A DNA stretch of 64,000 bases from Micromonospora wenchangensis (GTDB taxonomy: Bacteria; Actinomycetota; Actinomycetes; Mycobacteriales; Micromonosporaceae), in NCBI RefSeq assembly GCF_002210435.1, contig NZ_MZMV01000005.1, positions 124,001 through 188,000 of the forward strand, read 5' to 3'. The notes under the pieces are model-generated. The model was not told the origin of the DNA, did no database searches, and saw nothing but the letters and a program-made list of their open reading frames with translations. Positions 1 through 7,867 of this stretch are shown here, piece by piece (the stretch's first letter is position 1; the number at the start of each line of letters is the position of its first letter). Both the position numbers and the translations under genes were made by a program.

Positions 1-165
1 GTCACTCACGTGGCCGCTCCCGTTCACCGTTGCGTCTGACCCAGCATCGCCCATCCTGGCGGCGGTGAACGCCGATTCGAGGTCCGTACCGGTCGATGCG
101 GGGCTGGCTGGCCATCACCCGGAGCATGCCGTGGACAAGGTCACCTTCGCACCCCGGGCACTGGT

Positions 166-457
166 GAGGCCGCCCCGGCGGCCAACTACCGGGAACTGCG
201 GGGGGACCGGTCGCGCCAGCACCGATGCCACGGCAATCTGCGCTGCGGCGCAGCAGGGCCGGGTCGAGACCCTGTTCGTACGCACGGACCCACCAGCCGG
301 CACCCCGCGGATCACCCCGCCGCGCGCGGGCAGCGACGCGGTGGACCACCGGGACTGCGCCGCAGTGACCACCCTGCGATACGGCGGCACCGTGTACGCG
401 ACACCCCGCCACCGCATCCCGGCCACGGCACCGATGGCAGCGGTCCGGCGGTCCTGA
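166..457 (+). pseudogene. C-terminal relic of a bacterial eRF1-like (baeRF) protein, frameshifted
   Basis: The reading frame from 206 to the TGA at 455-457 encodes a segment (GTGRASTDA, then GRVETLFV, then AAVTTLRYGGTVYA) that resembles the C-terminal domain of the bacterial/archaeal eRF1-like release-factor family (baeRF), where small VxTLFV and GGTVYAVP blocks are typical. The upstream matching residues (NYRELRG) lie in the frame beginning at 166; the two frames meet at a run of six G at about 201-205, so one extra G breaks the gene. No convincing N-terminal half is visible upstream and frame 1 has a stop at 37. It is either a decayed fragment or a gene with a sequencing error whose 5' part diverged. 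The family assignment is from memory of its motifs and is moderate at best. Confidence 0.4.
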
Positions 458-624
458 GCGCCTTCTGGTTGCCGAACGTCGGCAAGGAGTGACGGTTCAG
501 CTGACCGGCCACAGCCCTGGCCCGGTTCGCGGTGGTCAAGCGACCATGGCCGGACAGCAGGCCCCGACAACGTGGCCAACCCACCGAACGGCTGTCCAGC
601 CGCCCAGCGCAGCAGAGGAGCGGT

Positions 625-1911
625 ATGTCTGACGAGCTCGGCGTGACAGGCACTCCCGCGTTCGTGCATGGCTCACCGCGCGACGTCGCGGTGATCGGAG
701 CGGGCATGATCGGGTTGTCCACGGCCTGGTTCCTGCAGGAAGCCGGCGCACAGGTGACGGTCTACGAGCGTCAGCACCCCGGCGCCGGCGCGTCGTGGGG
801 CAACGCCGGCTGGCTGACCCCCGGGCTGACCGCCCCACTGCCGGAACCCGCGGTGCTGCGCTACGGGCTGCGCGCGGTGCTCAGCTCCCGATCCCCGGTG
901 TACCTGCCGCTGCGCGCCGACCGTGACCTGTGGCGCTTCCTGCTGTCGTTCGTGTTCCACAGCACCGCCCGGCGGTGGCGGCGGGGCATGGCCGCCTACG
1001 TCCCGCTCAACGAGCGCAGCCTGGACGCCTTCGATGCCCTCGCGGCCGGCGGGGTGAGCACCGTGACGACGCCGGCCGACCCTTTCCTGGCCTGCTTCGC
1101 CCGCGAACGTGACAGCCGTGGACTGCTCGACGAGTTGGAACAGATGGGCGACGCCGGTCAGGACGTCACCTTCCGCCCGGTGACCGGCCAGGTGCTCCGC
1201 TCGATGGAGCCCGTTCTGAGCGACCGGGTCGCCGCCGCTGTCCAGATCTTCGGGCAGCGGTACCTGAACCCTCCCGCGTTCATCACGTCGCTGGCCGATG
1301 CGGTCCGGGCCCGCGGCGGCCGCATCCTCGACAGCAGCGAGGTGACCGGTCTGCAGCCGGCAACCACCGACGTCCGCGTCACCGGCCCGTCCGGGCAGCA
1401 GCACCGCCATGACGCCGTGGTCATCGCCACCGGAGCGGCATTCGGCGAACTGGCCACACCCTTCGGGGTACGCCGCCCGGTGCAGGCCGGGCGCGGCTAC
1501 AGCTTCAGCGTGCCCGTCGAACGGATGCCCGCCGGCCCGCTGTACTTCCCGACGCAGCGGGTCGCCTGTACCCCGTTGGGCAGCCGGCTGCGGGTGGCCG
1601 GGATGATGGAGTTCCGCCGACCCGCCGACGAACTGGACCCGCGACGCATCACCGCCGTCGTCGACGCCGTGCGGCCGTTGCTCAACGGGGTGAACCTCGA
1701 TGACCGCCGCGACGAGTGGGTCGGTTCCCGGCCGTGCACCCCTGACGGCCTGCCGTTGATCGGCGCGACCGCCGCACCGCGGGTGTTCGTCGCCGGTGGC
1801 CACGGCATGTGGGGCATCGTCCTGGGGCCGGTCACCGGCCAGTTGGTGGCCCAAGCGGTGCTCAAGGGTGAGGTGCCCGCGGAACTGACGCCGTTCGACC
1901 CGCTGCGTTAG
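625..1911 (+). CDS. FAD-dependent oxidoreductase, D-amino-acid dehydrogenase (DadA) type
   Basis: This 428-residue protein belongs to the DAO/DadA flavoprotein family, which oxidises D- or other secondary amino acids to 2-oxo or imino acids and passes electrons to a carrier. The dinucleotide-binding motif is near the N-terminus (VIGAGMIGLSTAW), followed by the acidic end of strand 2 (VYERQ), the family pattern GASWGNAGWL, and a C-terminal flavin-contact region (PLIGATAAPRVFVAGGHGMWG). ATG at 625 is chosen because GAGGAG lies at 615-620, although the frame is open further upstream. It stands alone, with 167 bases without a gene before it and about 180 after it. Substrate is not predictable from sequence; sarcosine- or glycine-oxidase-like chemistry is an alternative. 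Confidence 0.85.
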   Translation: MSDELGVTGTPAFVHGSPRDVAVIGAGMIGLSTAWFLQEAGAQVTVYERQHPGAGASWGNAGWLTPGLTAPLPEPAVLRYGLRAVLSSRSPVYLPLRADRDLWRFLLSFVFHSTARRWRRGMAAYVPLNERSLDAFDALAAGGVSTVTTPADPFLACFARERDSRGLLDELEQMGDAGQDVTFRPVTGQVLRSMEPVLSDRVAAAVQIFGQRYLNPPAFITSLADAVRARGGRILDSSEVTGLQPATTDVRVTGPSGQQHRHDAVVIATGAAFGELATPFGVRRPVQAGRGYSFSVPVERMPAGPLYFPTQRVACTPLGSRLRVAGMMEFRRPADELDPRRITAVVDAVRPLLNGVNLDDRRDEWVGSRPCTPDGLPLIGATAAPRVFVAGGHGMWGIVLGPVTGQLVAQAVLKGEVPAELTPFDPLR

Positions 1912-2088
1912 CGCACGCGTCAGCACTGCCGAACCTCCGGAACGAACGCAGCCCGCAGCCGCCGGGTCGAGACCCACCGGCGAGCGGGGTAGTTCACGAC
2001 CCCCACCGATCGCCAGGGCGGAACCGTTCGAGCTTCCGCTTTTCTGGTTTCCCGAAGCACTTCCGGTTTCCCGACCAAGGAGCGGCAC

Positions 2089-2418
2089 ATGAGCGTCGAC
2101 ATCGAAGTGTCCGATCAGGGCTGGCTCGCCGGCCTCCGCGCATCGCTGAGCGAGGACTTCGCCGCCCAGACGACCCGGCTCAAGGAACTGACGGAAATCT
2201 CGCCCGACACCGGCGACCCCGGCGAAGCACACAACCGCGTTGCACTGGTGGCGGCCACCCGGCACAACCTCGAACAGATCACCGGCGCGCTGCGCCGCAT
2301 CGCCGACGGCAGCTACGGCCGCTGCGAAAAATGCGACGGCCCCATCCCCGCCGAACGCCTCGAAGTGCTACCGCACGCCCGGTTCTGCGTACCCTGCCAG
2401 CAGAAACACCAGGGCTGA
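2089..2418 (+). CDS. TraR/DksA-family C4 zinc-finger protein
   Basis: A 109-residue protein ending in the DksA/TraR zinc finger: CEKCDGPIP, then FCVPCQ, giving the pattern C-x2-C-x17-C-x2-C. The preceding helical region (residues about 10-75) corresponds to the coiled-coil that DksA-type proteins insert into the RNA polymerase secondary channel. AAGGAG sits just before the ATG. Actinobacterial members of this type are usually short and act as stress-linked transcription modulators; that role is family knowledge, not visible here. A strong 14-bp hairpin follows the stop codon. Confidence 0.85.
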   Translation: MSVDIEVSDQGWLAGLRASLSEDFAAQTTRLKELTEISPDTGDPGEAHNRVALVAATRHNLEQITGALRRIADGSYGRCEKCDGPIPAERLEVLPHARFCVPCQQKHQG

Positions 2419-2434
2419 CCGATATGCACGACCA

Positions 2435-2468
2435 GCGGCCGCGCCGGCGACGAAGCCGGCGCGGCCGC
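2435..2468. terminator. Bidirectional hairpin terminator candidate
   Basis: A perfect 14-bp inverted repeat, GCGGCCGCGCCGGC and its complement, with a 6-nt loop, lies between the convergent stops of the DksA-like gene and the KhtT-like gene. There is no T-tract on either side, as is common for actinomycete terminators. Confidence 0.7.
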
Positions 2469-2492
2469 CGATCGCGGCAGCACTCCGCCCCG

Positions 2493-2756
2493 TCAGCCGT
2501 CAGCCGGATGCCGGTGCTGAGTGCCTGTGACATCCACGTCGACGACGTCCAGGATCCCCAGCAACCCCGCCAACGCGATCGCCTCGCCCCGCGAGAGAGT
2601 CAGGCTGCAGGCGGCATCGGGATCGTCGCCGACGCCGTGGATCAGCTCGCGTCGACCGCCGGCGTAGTGGGTGACAACGCCGACCCGACGACCGGTGACG
2701 GTGGTGAACGTGTGGCACTCGCCGATGCCCGGCAGCGGTGTGAATTCGACGTCCAT
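2493..2756 (-). CDS. KhtT/TrkA-C-type N-terminal domain protein (short)
   Basis: This 87-residue protein begins MDVEFTPLPGIG and continues with TGRRVGVVTHYAGGRREL and LTLSRGEAIALAGLLG, which match the N-terminal domain of KhtT-like regulatory subunits of cation/proton antiporters. Those proteins are normally about 160 residues and end in an RCK-C ligand-binding domain; here the gene stops after the first domain. No antiporter subunit gene is adjacent. The ATG at 2754-2756 is the first residue of the conserved family start, so the open frame upstream is not counted. It lies 71 nt downstream of the MreB-like gene in the same orientation and may be co-transcribed. It could be a natural single-domain variant or a 3' truncation. 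Confidence 0.65.
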   Translation of the reverse strand: MDVEFTPLPGIGECHTFTTVTGRRVGVVTHYAGGRRELIHGVGDDPDAACSLTLSRGEAIALAGLLGILDVVDVDVTGTQHRHPADG

Positions 2757-2827
2757 GACAGAACTCCGGAAGAAGACGACCGCGACCGCGGCCGGGAAGT
2801 GGATACGGATGGCGGGACAGGCCCACG

Positions 2828-3580
2828 TCAGCCCGTGAGTAGCCGGCGCAGACCGGTGAGCGTGGCCAGCGGCGGTTCGGCGGGCATCGTGACGCAGCGG
2901 CCGGTCAACGCGGCCAACCTCGCGGCGATTCCGGGGGCGGTCGCACCACCACCGGTGAGCAGCAGCCGCCGCTGACCACCCCGCGGACGGTCGAGACGGC
3001 GCACACAATCGGCGATCGCCGGGATCCGGTCGACGGACCCGGCGTCCTCGACACGCTCCGCCGCGACGATGCTGCGGTCACCGATACGAGCCACTTCGGT
3101 ACGTCCAGACCCGATGTCCACCACGACCACGTCACCGCCCGGGTCAGGACGGCAGGCCAGAGCGGCCGCGAGTGGCTCTTCCACCGCGCTGACCCGTCCG
3201 CCGACGGCACGGCGGACCGCGGCGACAAGCACGTTGCGCTGGCGCAGGGTCGCGGTCGCCGGCACACCGACCAGGACGGGATAGGCGGTGTCGGAAGGTA
3301 GGCGGACATCGGCGGTCAGCAGCCGCAGCAGATGCACGCAGGCGAAGAAGTCGCGCACCACACCGTCGCGCACCGGCCACGTGACGCTCACACCGCGGGC
3401 CTGAGCGGTCAGCGCAGCTCGTCCGGCCACGTGCCGGTCGGTACTGCGGCGGCCGAGCACCGTCGGTTCAGTGATCACCGTTCCCGACTGCGACGTCCAC
3501 AGCCGGACGGTGGACGTTCCGAGGTCGAGGGCAAGGCAGGACTGTACGCCCGGACGAGCGTAGGCACCGGCGGTCAGCAT
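2828..3580 (-). CDS. Actin/Hsp70-fold ATPase-like protein (MreB-related)
   Basis: A 250-residue protein with the three nucleotide-binding signatures of the actin/Hsp70/MreB superfamily: phosphate-1 (LALDLGTSTVRLW, Asp19), phosphate-2 (VVVDIGSGRTEVA, about residue 150) and adenosine motif (LLLTGGGA, about residue 207). It is well below the roughly 340 residues of MreB, lacking part of the domain insertions, so it is unlikely to be the cell-shape MreB itself. A second family member starts divergently 558 nt away. Function is unknown; the neighbours (DksA-like, KhtT-like, Dps) suggest a stress-associated role, which is inference. Confidence 0.7.
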   Translation of the reverse strand: MLTAGAYARPGVQSCLALDLGTSTVRLWTSQSGTVITEPTVLGRRSTDRHVAGRAALTAQARGVSVTWPVRDGVVRDFFACVHLLRLLTADVRLPSDTAYPVLVGVPATATLRQRNVLVAAVRRAVGGRVSAVEEPLAAALACRPDPGGDVVVVDIGSGRTEVARIGDRSIVAAERVEDAGSVDRIPAIADCVRRLDRPRGGQRRLLLTGGGATAPGIAARLAALTGRCVTMPAEPPLATLTGLRRLLTG

Positions 3581-3746
3581 GTCGTCCGCCCCGGTACGTC
3601 GGAAACCAGGTGTCGAGGGTCAACGAAGGGAAGCGACGTCGCCGGCAGGTCAACGGGCGTGCCGAAGCGACAGTCAGGAACGAGGGGTGGCATGGTGCTC
3701 CCAGCCAAGGGGCAGCGTCATATCCGACGCCACGCAACGGGCGGCT

Positions 3747-3953
3747 TCAGGCGGTGAGCGTCCACGTCGGCGGGGCCCGGTCCGCCGACCATGCCGGTAC
3801 ACAACCCGGGACCGCACGGCGGGCCAGCCGGAAGACGATGCACAACCCGATGTCCCGGGCGGCGGACACGACCAACACCAGCACAGCCCACACGAGCAAC
3901 GTCGGCAGCGAAGCTCGCCGGCCGACGCCCCCGAAGCCGCGCCCGTCACCCAT
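3747..3953 (-). CDS. Possible small membrane protein in the gap between the two MreB-like genes
   Basis: The 558-nt interval 3581-4138 has no clear gene. The best candidate on the minus strand is a 68-residue ORF from ATG 3953 (or 3965) with one hydrophobic stretch (LPTLLVWAVLVLVVSAA) and a basic tail. No convincing ribosome-binding site is seen and the ORF could be chance in this GC-rich DNA. The rest of the interval should hold the two divergent promoters. Confidence 0.25.
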   Translation of the reverse strand: MGDGRGFGGVGRRASLPTLLVWAVLVLVVSAARDIGLCIVFRLARRAVPGCVPAWSADRAPPTWTLTA

Positions 3954-4138
3954 GGCGGCCACCATAGCCGTACGGACCAGCAAACGGCCACGACAGCACG
4001 CAACCCGTCGACCGAGGTCACCGGCATCCGGCCCACCCCGCAACAGGTGACCGCAGGCCGGGTTGCCGGGCGTCGGCAACGAACGCGACGAAGTTTCGCC
4101 GGACCCGACCGCTGTCACCGATCTGTTCAGCAGCGACG

Positions 4139-4972
4139 ATGGGATTCGGTAGACGCCCCGTATCCATGGAAGTGATCGGTGTGACCGTGTCCGCGAACGT
4201 CCTCTCCTCCGACCGGCGCGCCGCCGGCACGTGTCGCTCGGCCCCGCCGACCGCGGTCGCGATCGACCTCGGCAGCAGCTCCATCGGCGTCTGGGCGGCG
4301 CACCGCGGCACCATCAGCGCGCCGTGCGGGGACGCGTTCTCCTCCGCCGGTTCTCTGATCCGGCGCGACCGCATCATCGACGCCGACCGCTGCGAGACCC
4401 TGCTGTCTGAGTTGATCCGCCGCTTCGACCAACCGGTACCTCCCGGCGGCGTCGTCGCGGCCTGCCGCCCGGTCCTGGCCGGCGAACACGACCAGACCGT
4501 GGTGCGCCGCGTCGTCGAGGCGGTCCTCGCACCCTCCCACCTGGTGTTCATCGACACCGTGCGTGCCGCCGCGATCGGTTCGGGAGCAGCCGCCGGCAGC
4601 CTGCTGATCACCGACGTCGGAGCCCAGCTGACCGAGGTCGCCCTGCTGGACCACGGGCGGGTCGTCGCGGCCCGGCGCGCCGACATCGGCACCCGCGACC
4701 TCGCCCGCGGCGCCACCGTCGACCTGGTGAGCGACGTCGTCGCACACCACCTCGACGCCCTGCGGGGCGAGACAGCGTGGACGCGACTGGCCCCTGCCCT
4801 CACCCGCGGGCTGCTGCTCGTGGGCGACGGTGCCACACATCCCGGCCTGTCCCCGGCATTGTCCGCCGCGCTCCGCCTGCCGGTGCACCGCGCCGCGTCT
4901 CCCCGCACCGCGGCGCTCAACGGCGCCGGGCTGGCCGCCATGTCGATGCTGCGCCATCCCGTCCGGATCTGA
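4139..4972 (+). CDS. Actin/Hsp70-fold ATPase-like protein, degenerate
   Basis: A 277-residue relative of the divergent MreB-like protein. Phosphate-1 is clear (VAIDLGSSSIGVW), phosphate-2 is altered (LITDVGAQLTEVALL) and the adenosine motif reads LLVGDGAT instead of TGGGA, so nucleotide binding may be weakened. ATG 4139 gives the longest product; ATG 4166 is equally possible and neither has a strong ribosome-binding site. It is separated from the Dps gene by about 200 nt. Its pairing with a sister gene in opposite orientation suggests a duplication, and it may serve as a partner rather than an enzyme; this is inference. Confidence 0.6.
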   Translation: MGFGRRPVSMEVIGVTVSANVLSSDRRAAGTCRSAPPTAVAIDLGSSSIGVWAAHRGTISAPCGDAFSSAGSLIRRDRIIDADRCETLLSELIRRFDQPVPPGGVVAACRPVLAGEHDQTVVRRVVEAVLAPSHLVFIDTVRAAAIGSGAAAGSLLITDVGAQLTEVALLDHGRVVAARRADIGTRDLARGATVDLVSDVVAHHLDALRGETAWTRLAPALTRGLLLVGDGATHPGLSPALSAALRLPVHRAASPRTAALNGAGLAAMSMLRHPVRI

Positions 4973-5181
4973 CACCCGGCAGCGCTGAAGGACACCGGCC
5001 GGCGCAGCATCGCCGACACGACGTGGGCGCGGCGACGCATGTCCGAACGCACCGGTACGCCGCCGGTAGCCGCCCGATCGACACGGACGGTGCCCGAGAA
5101 GCTGACCCACCCCGCGCTGACCCGAACTGCGGTCTCGACGTCACCGCGTCTCGCCACACCAATCCCGAACAAGGAGAAGAG

Positions 5182-5826
5182 ATGTCGCCGAGCACCTACC
5201 AGCCGAACGTTCCCGCCTACACCGTCCCCGGACTCAAGCCGGACACCGCCGCCGAGGTGATCTTCCTGTTGCAGGACCGGCTCAACGCGCTCAACGACCT
5301 CGCGCTGACCCTCAAACACGTCCACTGGAACGTCGTCGGACCCCACTTCATCGCGGTCCACACCATGCTCGACCCGCAGGTCGACTCCGTACGGGTCATG
5401 GTCGACGACGTCGCCGAGCGCATCGCCGCTCTCGGCGGCTCACCCCTGGGCACCCCAGGGGCGCTGGTCAGGCAGCGCGACTGGGACGACTACGCGATCG
5501 GCCGGGCGGACACCCACACCCACCTCGCCGCCTTGAACGTCGTCTACGGCGCAGTGATCGAGGCACACCGGGCCGCTATCTACGCGACGGAGAAGGCCGA
5601 CCCCGTCACCCAGGACCTGCTGATCACCCAGGCCGGACACCTGGAGCAGTTCCACTGGTTCATCCGGGCTCACCTGGAGACCGAAGCCGGTACCCCGGCC
5701 AATCAGGAGGGCCACGACGAGAAGGCGGCCGCCGAGCGCGGCCGGAACGGCAGCGCCACCCGCGTTCAGGAGGCCCGGCAGACACCGGCACCGTGGCGCG
5801 GTGGCCCCCGGGCAGGAGGCCGATGA
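5182..5826 (+). CDS. dps: Dps-family DNA-binding ferritin-like protein
   Basis: A 214-residue Dps, a 12-mer mini-ferritin that oxidises and stores iron and can coat DNA. The inter-subunit ferroxidase signature is present: HWNVVGPHF at about residue 50, then H-x-M-L-D and D-D-V-AER further on, and a C-terminal helix with LEQFHWFIRAHLE. After that helix comes a hydrophilic tail of about 45 residues rich in Arg, Gly, Glu and Pro, longer than in E. coli Dps, which may mediate DNA contact. ATG 5182 is preceded by AAGGAG at 5171-5176. The frame is open further upstream but those residues are not Dps-like. Confidence 0.92.
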   Translation: MSPSTYQPNVPAYTVPGLKPDTAAEVIFLLQDRLNALNDLALTLKHVHWNVVGPHFIAVHTMLDPQVDSVRVMVDDVAERIAALGGSPLGTPGALVRQRDWDDYAIGRADTHTHLAALNVVYGAVIEAHRAAIYATEKADPVTQDLLITQAGHLEQFHWFIRAHLETEAGTPANQEGHDEKAAAERGRNGSATRVQEARQTPAPWRGGPRAGGR

Positions 5827-5916
5827 CGAGAAAACGGAGAGGTGACTGATCCGGACAGCGCCATCGGTCCGGTCGTCGGAGGGTTGTCGTCGGCTGGCGT
5901 TCTCGGCATGGCGGTG

Positions 5917-6834
5917 TCAGCTGAGGACGGCCGCCAGTTGGTCGTAGGTCGGAGCGAGCTGCCGCAACGTTCGGGCGGCGGACTCCGTGTGTCCGTTGAC
6001 GATGTCGTGCTGGAGGCTGCCGACCAGCCGGGCCTGCCGGGTAGCGACAGCGGCGGCCTCGCCGCGGCCGAGACTGGCAAGTGCAGTGGCGGCGTCGGTG
6101 AGCCGCCGAGCACCGACCCGGATCGCGAAATGCGTCAGGTGACCGTGCGTCTCGGGGTCGAGTCCGTCGGTAACCAGGTCAGCGAGGCGGTGCACCGCGG
6201 CGGCGCCGCCGATGGTGCCGGGCGGCACGGCAAGGTCGTCGCGCCCACGCAGCCAGGCCACCGCGCCGGGCAGGGCCGCGCGCAGCGCTGCCTCGGTGGT
6301 GACCTCGCGGACCTGCCGGAAGTCGCCACGCATGGTGTACGGCTCGACGTGGTAGAAGGTGATCGTGTCGGCGCGCCAGGCGGCCAGGAAGTCCCGGGTC
6401 GGCAGGGTCGCGTAGGGGCAGCCGTACGGATCGTGGAACCGGACCAGCGTGTCGTCGGCTTCCAGAACAGCGACGAAGTGGTCCGACCCGATCGGTCCCG
6501 TCATCCCGGGCACGTGACGCAACAGCCCCATCTCCAGTGGACCGGCCAGGACGGGGCCGGTCTTGACCGCTTCGTTGAGCATCGCCAGGGCCTGCTCGCC
6601 ATCGTCGGCACCTTGTCGTCGGCAGGTCCAGCCGAGCAGAGCGATCGCGTCGTCGATGCCGCGGTCGTCCCAGCCGTACGGGTCGAACAGCGGCAGCCGC
6701 CCGCCGAGCAGATGCATGCCGAACGGCGAGCCGGTCAGCACTTCGATAACCGATGGGGAGGGGGCCGTCGGGCCGAGGGCCATCGCCAGCGAGTCGGCGT
6801 AGCAGTAGGGCCCGGAACCGATGTAGGGGTGCAT
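5917..6834 (-). CDS. C39/BtrH-like papain-fold protein
   Basis: A 305-residue protein beginning with a Gly-Pro-Tyr-Cys-Tyr-Ala motif (YIGSGPYCYADSLAMALG) and carrying a later SDHFVAVLEADD and HDPYG block. This Cys...His...Asp arrangement is typical of the C39-peptidase-like fold and of BtrH-type N-terminal domains, which act as cysteine acyltransferases or peptidases. The C-terminal third is helical and Ala-rich. It starts 3 nt downstream of the MerR-type regulator, so the two form one transcription unit. Substrate is unknown; a cysteine peptidase, acyltransferase or non-catalytic sensor are all possible. Confidence 0.65.
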   Translation of the reverse strand: MHPYIGSGPYCYADSLAMALGPTAPSPSVIEVLTGSPFGMHLLGGRLPLFDPYGWDDRGIDDAIALLGWTCRRQGADDGEQALAMLNEAVKTGPVLAGPLEMGLLRHVPGMTGPIGSDHFVAVLEADDTLVRFHDPYGCPYATLPTRDFLAAWRADTITFYHVEPYTMRGDFRQVREVTTEAALRAALPGAVAWLRGRDDLAVPPGTIGGAAAVHRLADLVTDGLDPETHGHLTHFAIRVGARRLTDAATALASLGRGEAAAVATRQARLVGSLQHDIVNGHTESAARTLRQLAPTYDQLAAVLS

Positions 6835-6837
6835 GCT

Positions 6838-7662
6838 TCAGCTTCCTCCGATGGTCGAGATGGGGTAGGTGACGTCGAGGAGCGCACCGTCGGTGCCGGG
6901 ACGGATCTCGACCGGGCTGGCGAGGCTGATCAGGCGGTTCGCGTCGATCCATGCCTCCAACGTCTCGTAGGCGTGCAGGATGTCGGGGAATCCCGCGTCG
7001 GCTTCGGCGACCGGTAGGTAGACGTCGGTGCCGGCCGGCGACAGCCGGACTCGCAGGTCATCGACGGGTTCAACGGCGCCGATGAACGCCACCGCGACCT
7101 CGACGGGTCCGTCGCTGTCATGGGTGACGAACCCATGGAAGTGCACCAGGGCCGGCCCGTCGCAGGGCACACCGGTTGCCTGCAGCCGGGCCCGGATGCG
7201 TTGCTGTGCCTCGGTGACGAAGGTGTCCAGTTCGCCGATGTGCACGCGCCGTTCCTGACACAACAGCTTGCGTGGTGGCCTCAATCGCAGCCCCGGAGCG
7301 GCCGTGCTCGGTACGGCGGCGCCGTCAAGGGCTTCGATCAGCTCGCGCCGACGTCGAAGCTGGGCCTCCTGGGCTGCCAGCCAGGCGCGGAGTTCGGCCT
7401 GGCGGGCCTGCGGGCTGAACTCCAACAGCGTGGCGATGCGCGCCAGCGGCAGACCCAGGACGCGCAGCCGGGCGATCAGCCGACCACGGGGAATCTGATC
7501 CCGGTGGTAGCGGCGGTAGCCGGTGGCGGGGTCGATGGCTGCGGGCACCAGCAGACCCTGCTCGGCATAGAGCCGCAGCGCCTTCGACGACAGGCGGGTC
7601 GCGGCGCCGAACTCGCCGGGCAGGATCAGCTCCACGTCGTTCACCCGCCCAGCCTGGGCCAT
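6838..7662 (-). CDS. MerR-family regulator with GyrI-like effector domain
   Basis: A 274-residue regulator. Residues about 12-80 form a MerR winged helix (RLSSKALRLYAEQGLL, then DPATGYRRYHRDQI), followed by a coiled-coil dimerisation helix and a C-terminal domain from about 125 that resembles GyrI/SOUL ligand-binding domains (RRVHIGELDTFVTEA, then VAFIGAVEPVDD). Such proteins sense small, often hydrophobic or cationic molecules. ATG 7662 and GTG 7644 are both possible starts; the family N-terminus favours the later one slightly. It is followed directly by the C39-like gene, its likely target or partner. Confidence 0.85.
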   Translation of the reverse strand: MAQAGRVNDVELILPGEFGAATRLSSKALRLYAEQGLLVPAAIDPATGYRRYHRDQIPRGRLIARLRVLGLPLARIATLLEFSPQARQAELRAWLAAQEAQLRRRRELIEALDGAAVPSTAAPGLRLRPPRKLLCQERRVHIGELDTFVTEAQQRIRARLQATGVPCDGPALVHFHGFVTHDSDGPVEVAVAFIGAVEPVDDLRVRLSPAGTDVYLPVAEADAGFPDILHAYETLEAWIDANRLISLASPVEIRPGTDGALLDVTYPISTIGGS

Positions 7663-7702
7663 TCCCTTGGGGCGAGGTCAAACACGTCCGCAGTCGTCCT
7701 CG

Positions 7703-7867
7703 TCACTCAGGCGGTGCCGATGCGAGGCAAGGCCGGCTCTGCTCGGTTCGTCGGTCATCCCGGCCGATCGACAGATGCAGCAGCGGCAGCTCGTCTGGCC
7801 AGTTCTTGACATAGGCCCAGTCGAATTCGTCTTCTTCGCCGGCGTCAGCGGCCGCACCCCCACTCAC
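7703..7867 (-). CDS. Small acidic ORF coupled to the XRE regulator
   Basis: A 54-residue ORF whose GTG start overlaps the TGA of the XRE regulator (GTGA). The first half is acidic and non-repetitive (GEEDEFDWAYVKNWPDELP), unlike a random frame in such DNA; the tail is less convincing. Actinomycete XRE regulators are often followed by a small partner protein, but this does not match the DUF397 pattern I know. No function can be assigned. Confidence 0.4.
   Translation of the reverse strand: MSGGAAADAGEEDEFDWAYVKNWPDELPLLHLSIGRDDRRTEQSRPCLASAPPE

Noticed and set aside
3610..4050. 146-codon plus-strand ORF in the gap between the MreB-like genes
   Set aside because: Arg/Thr/Pro-rich with no hydrophobic core and no ribosome-binding site.
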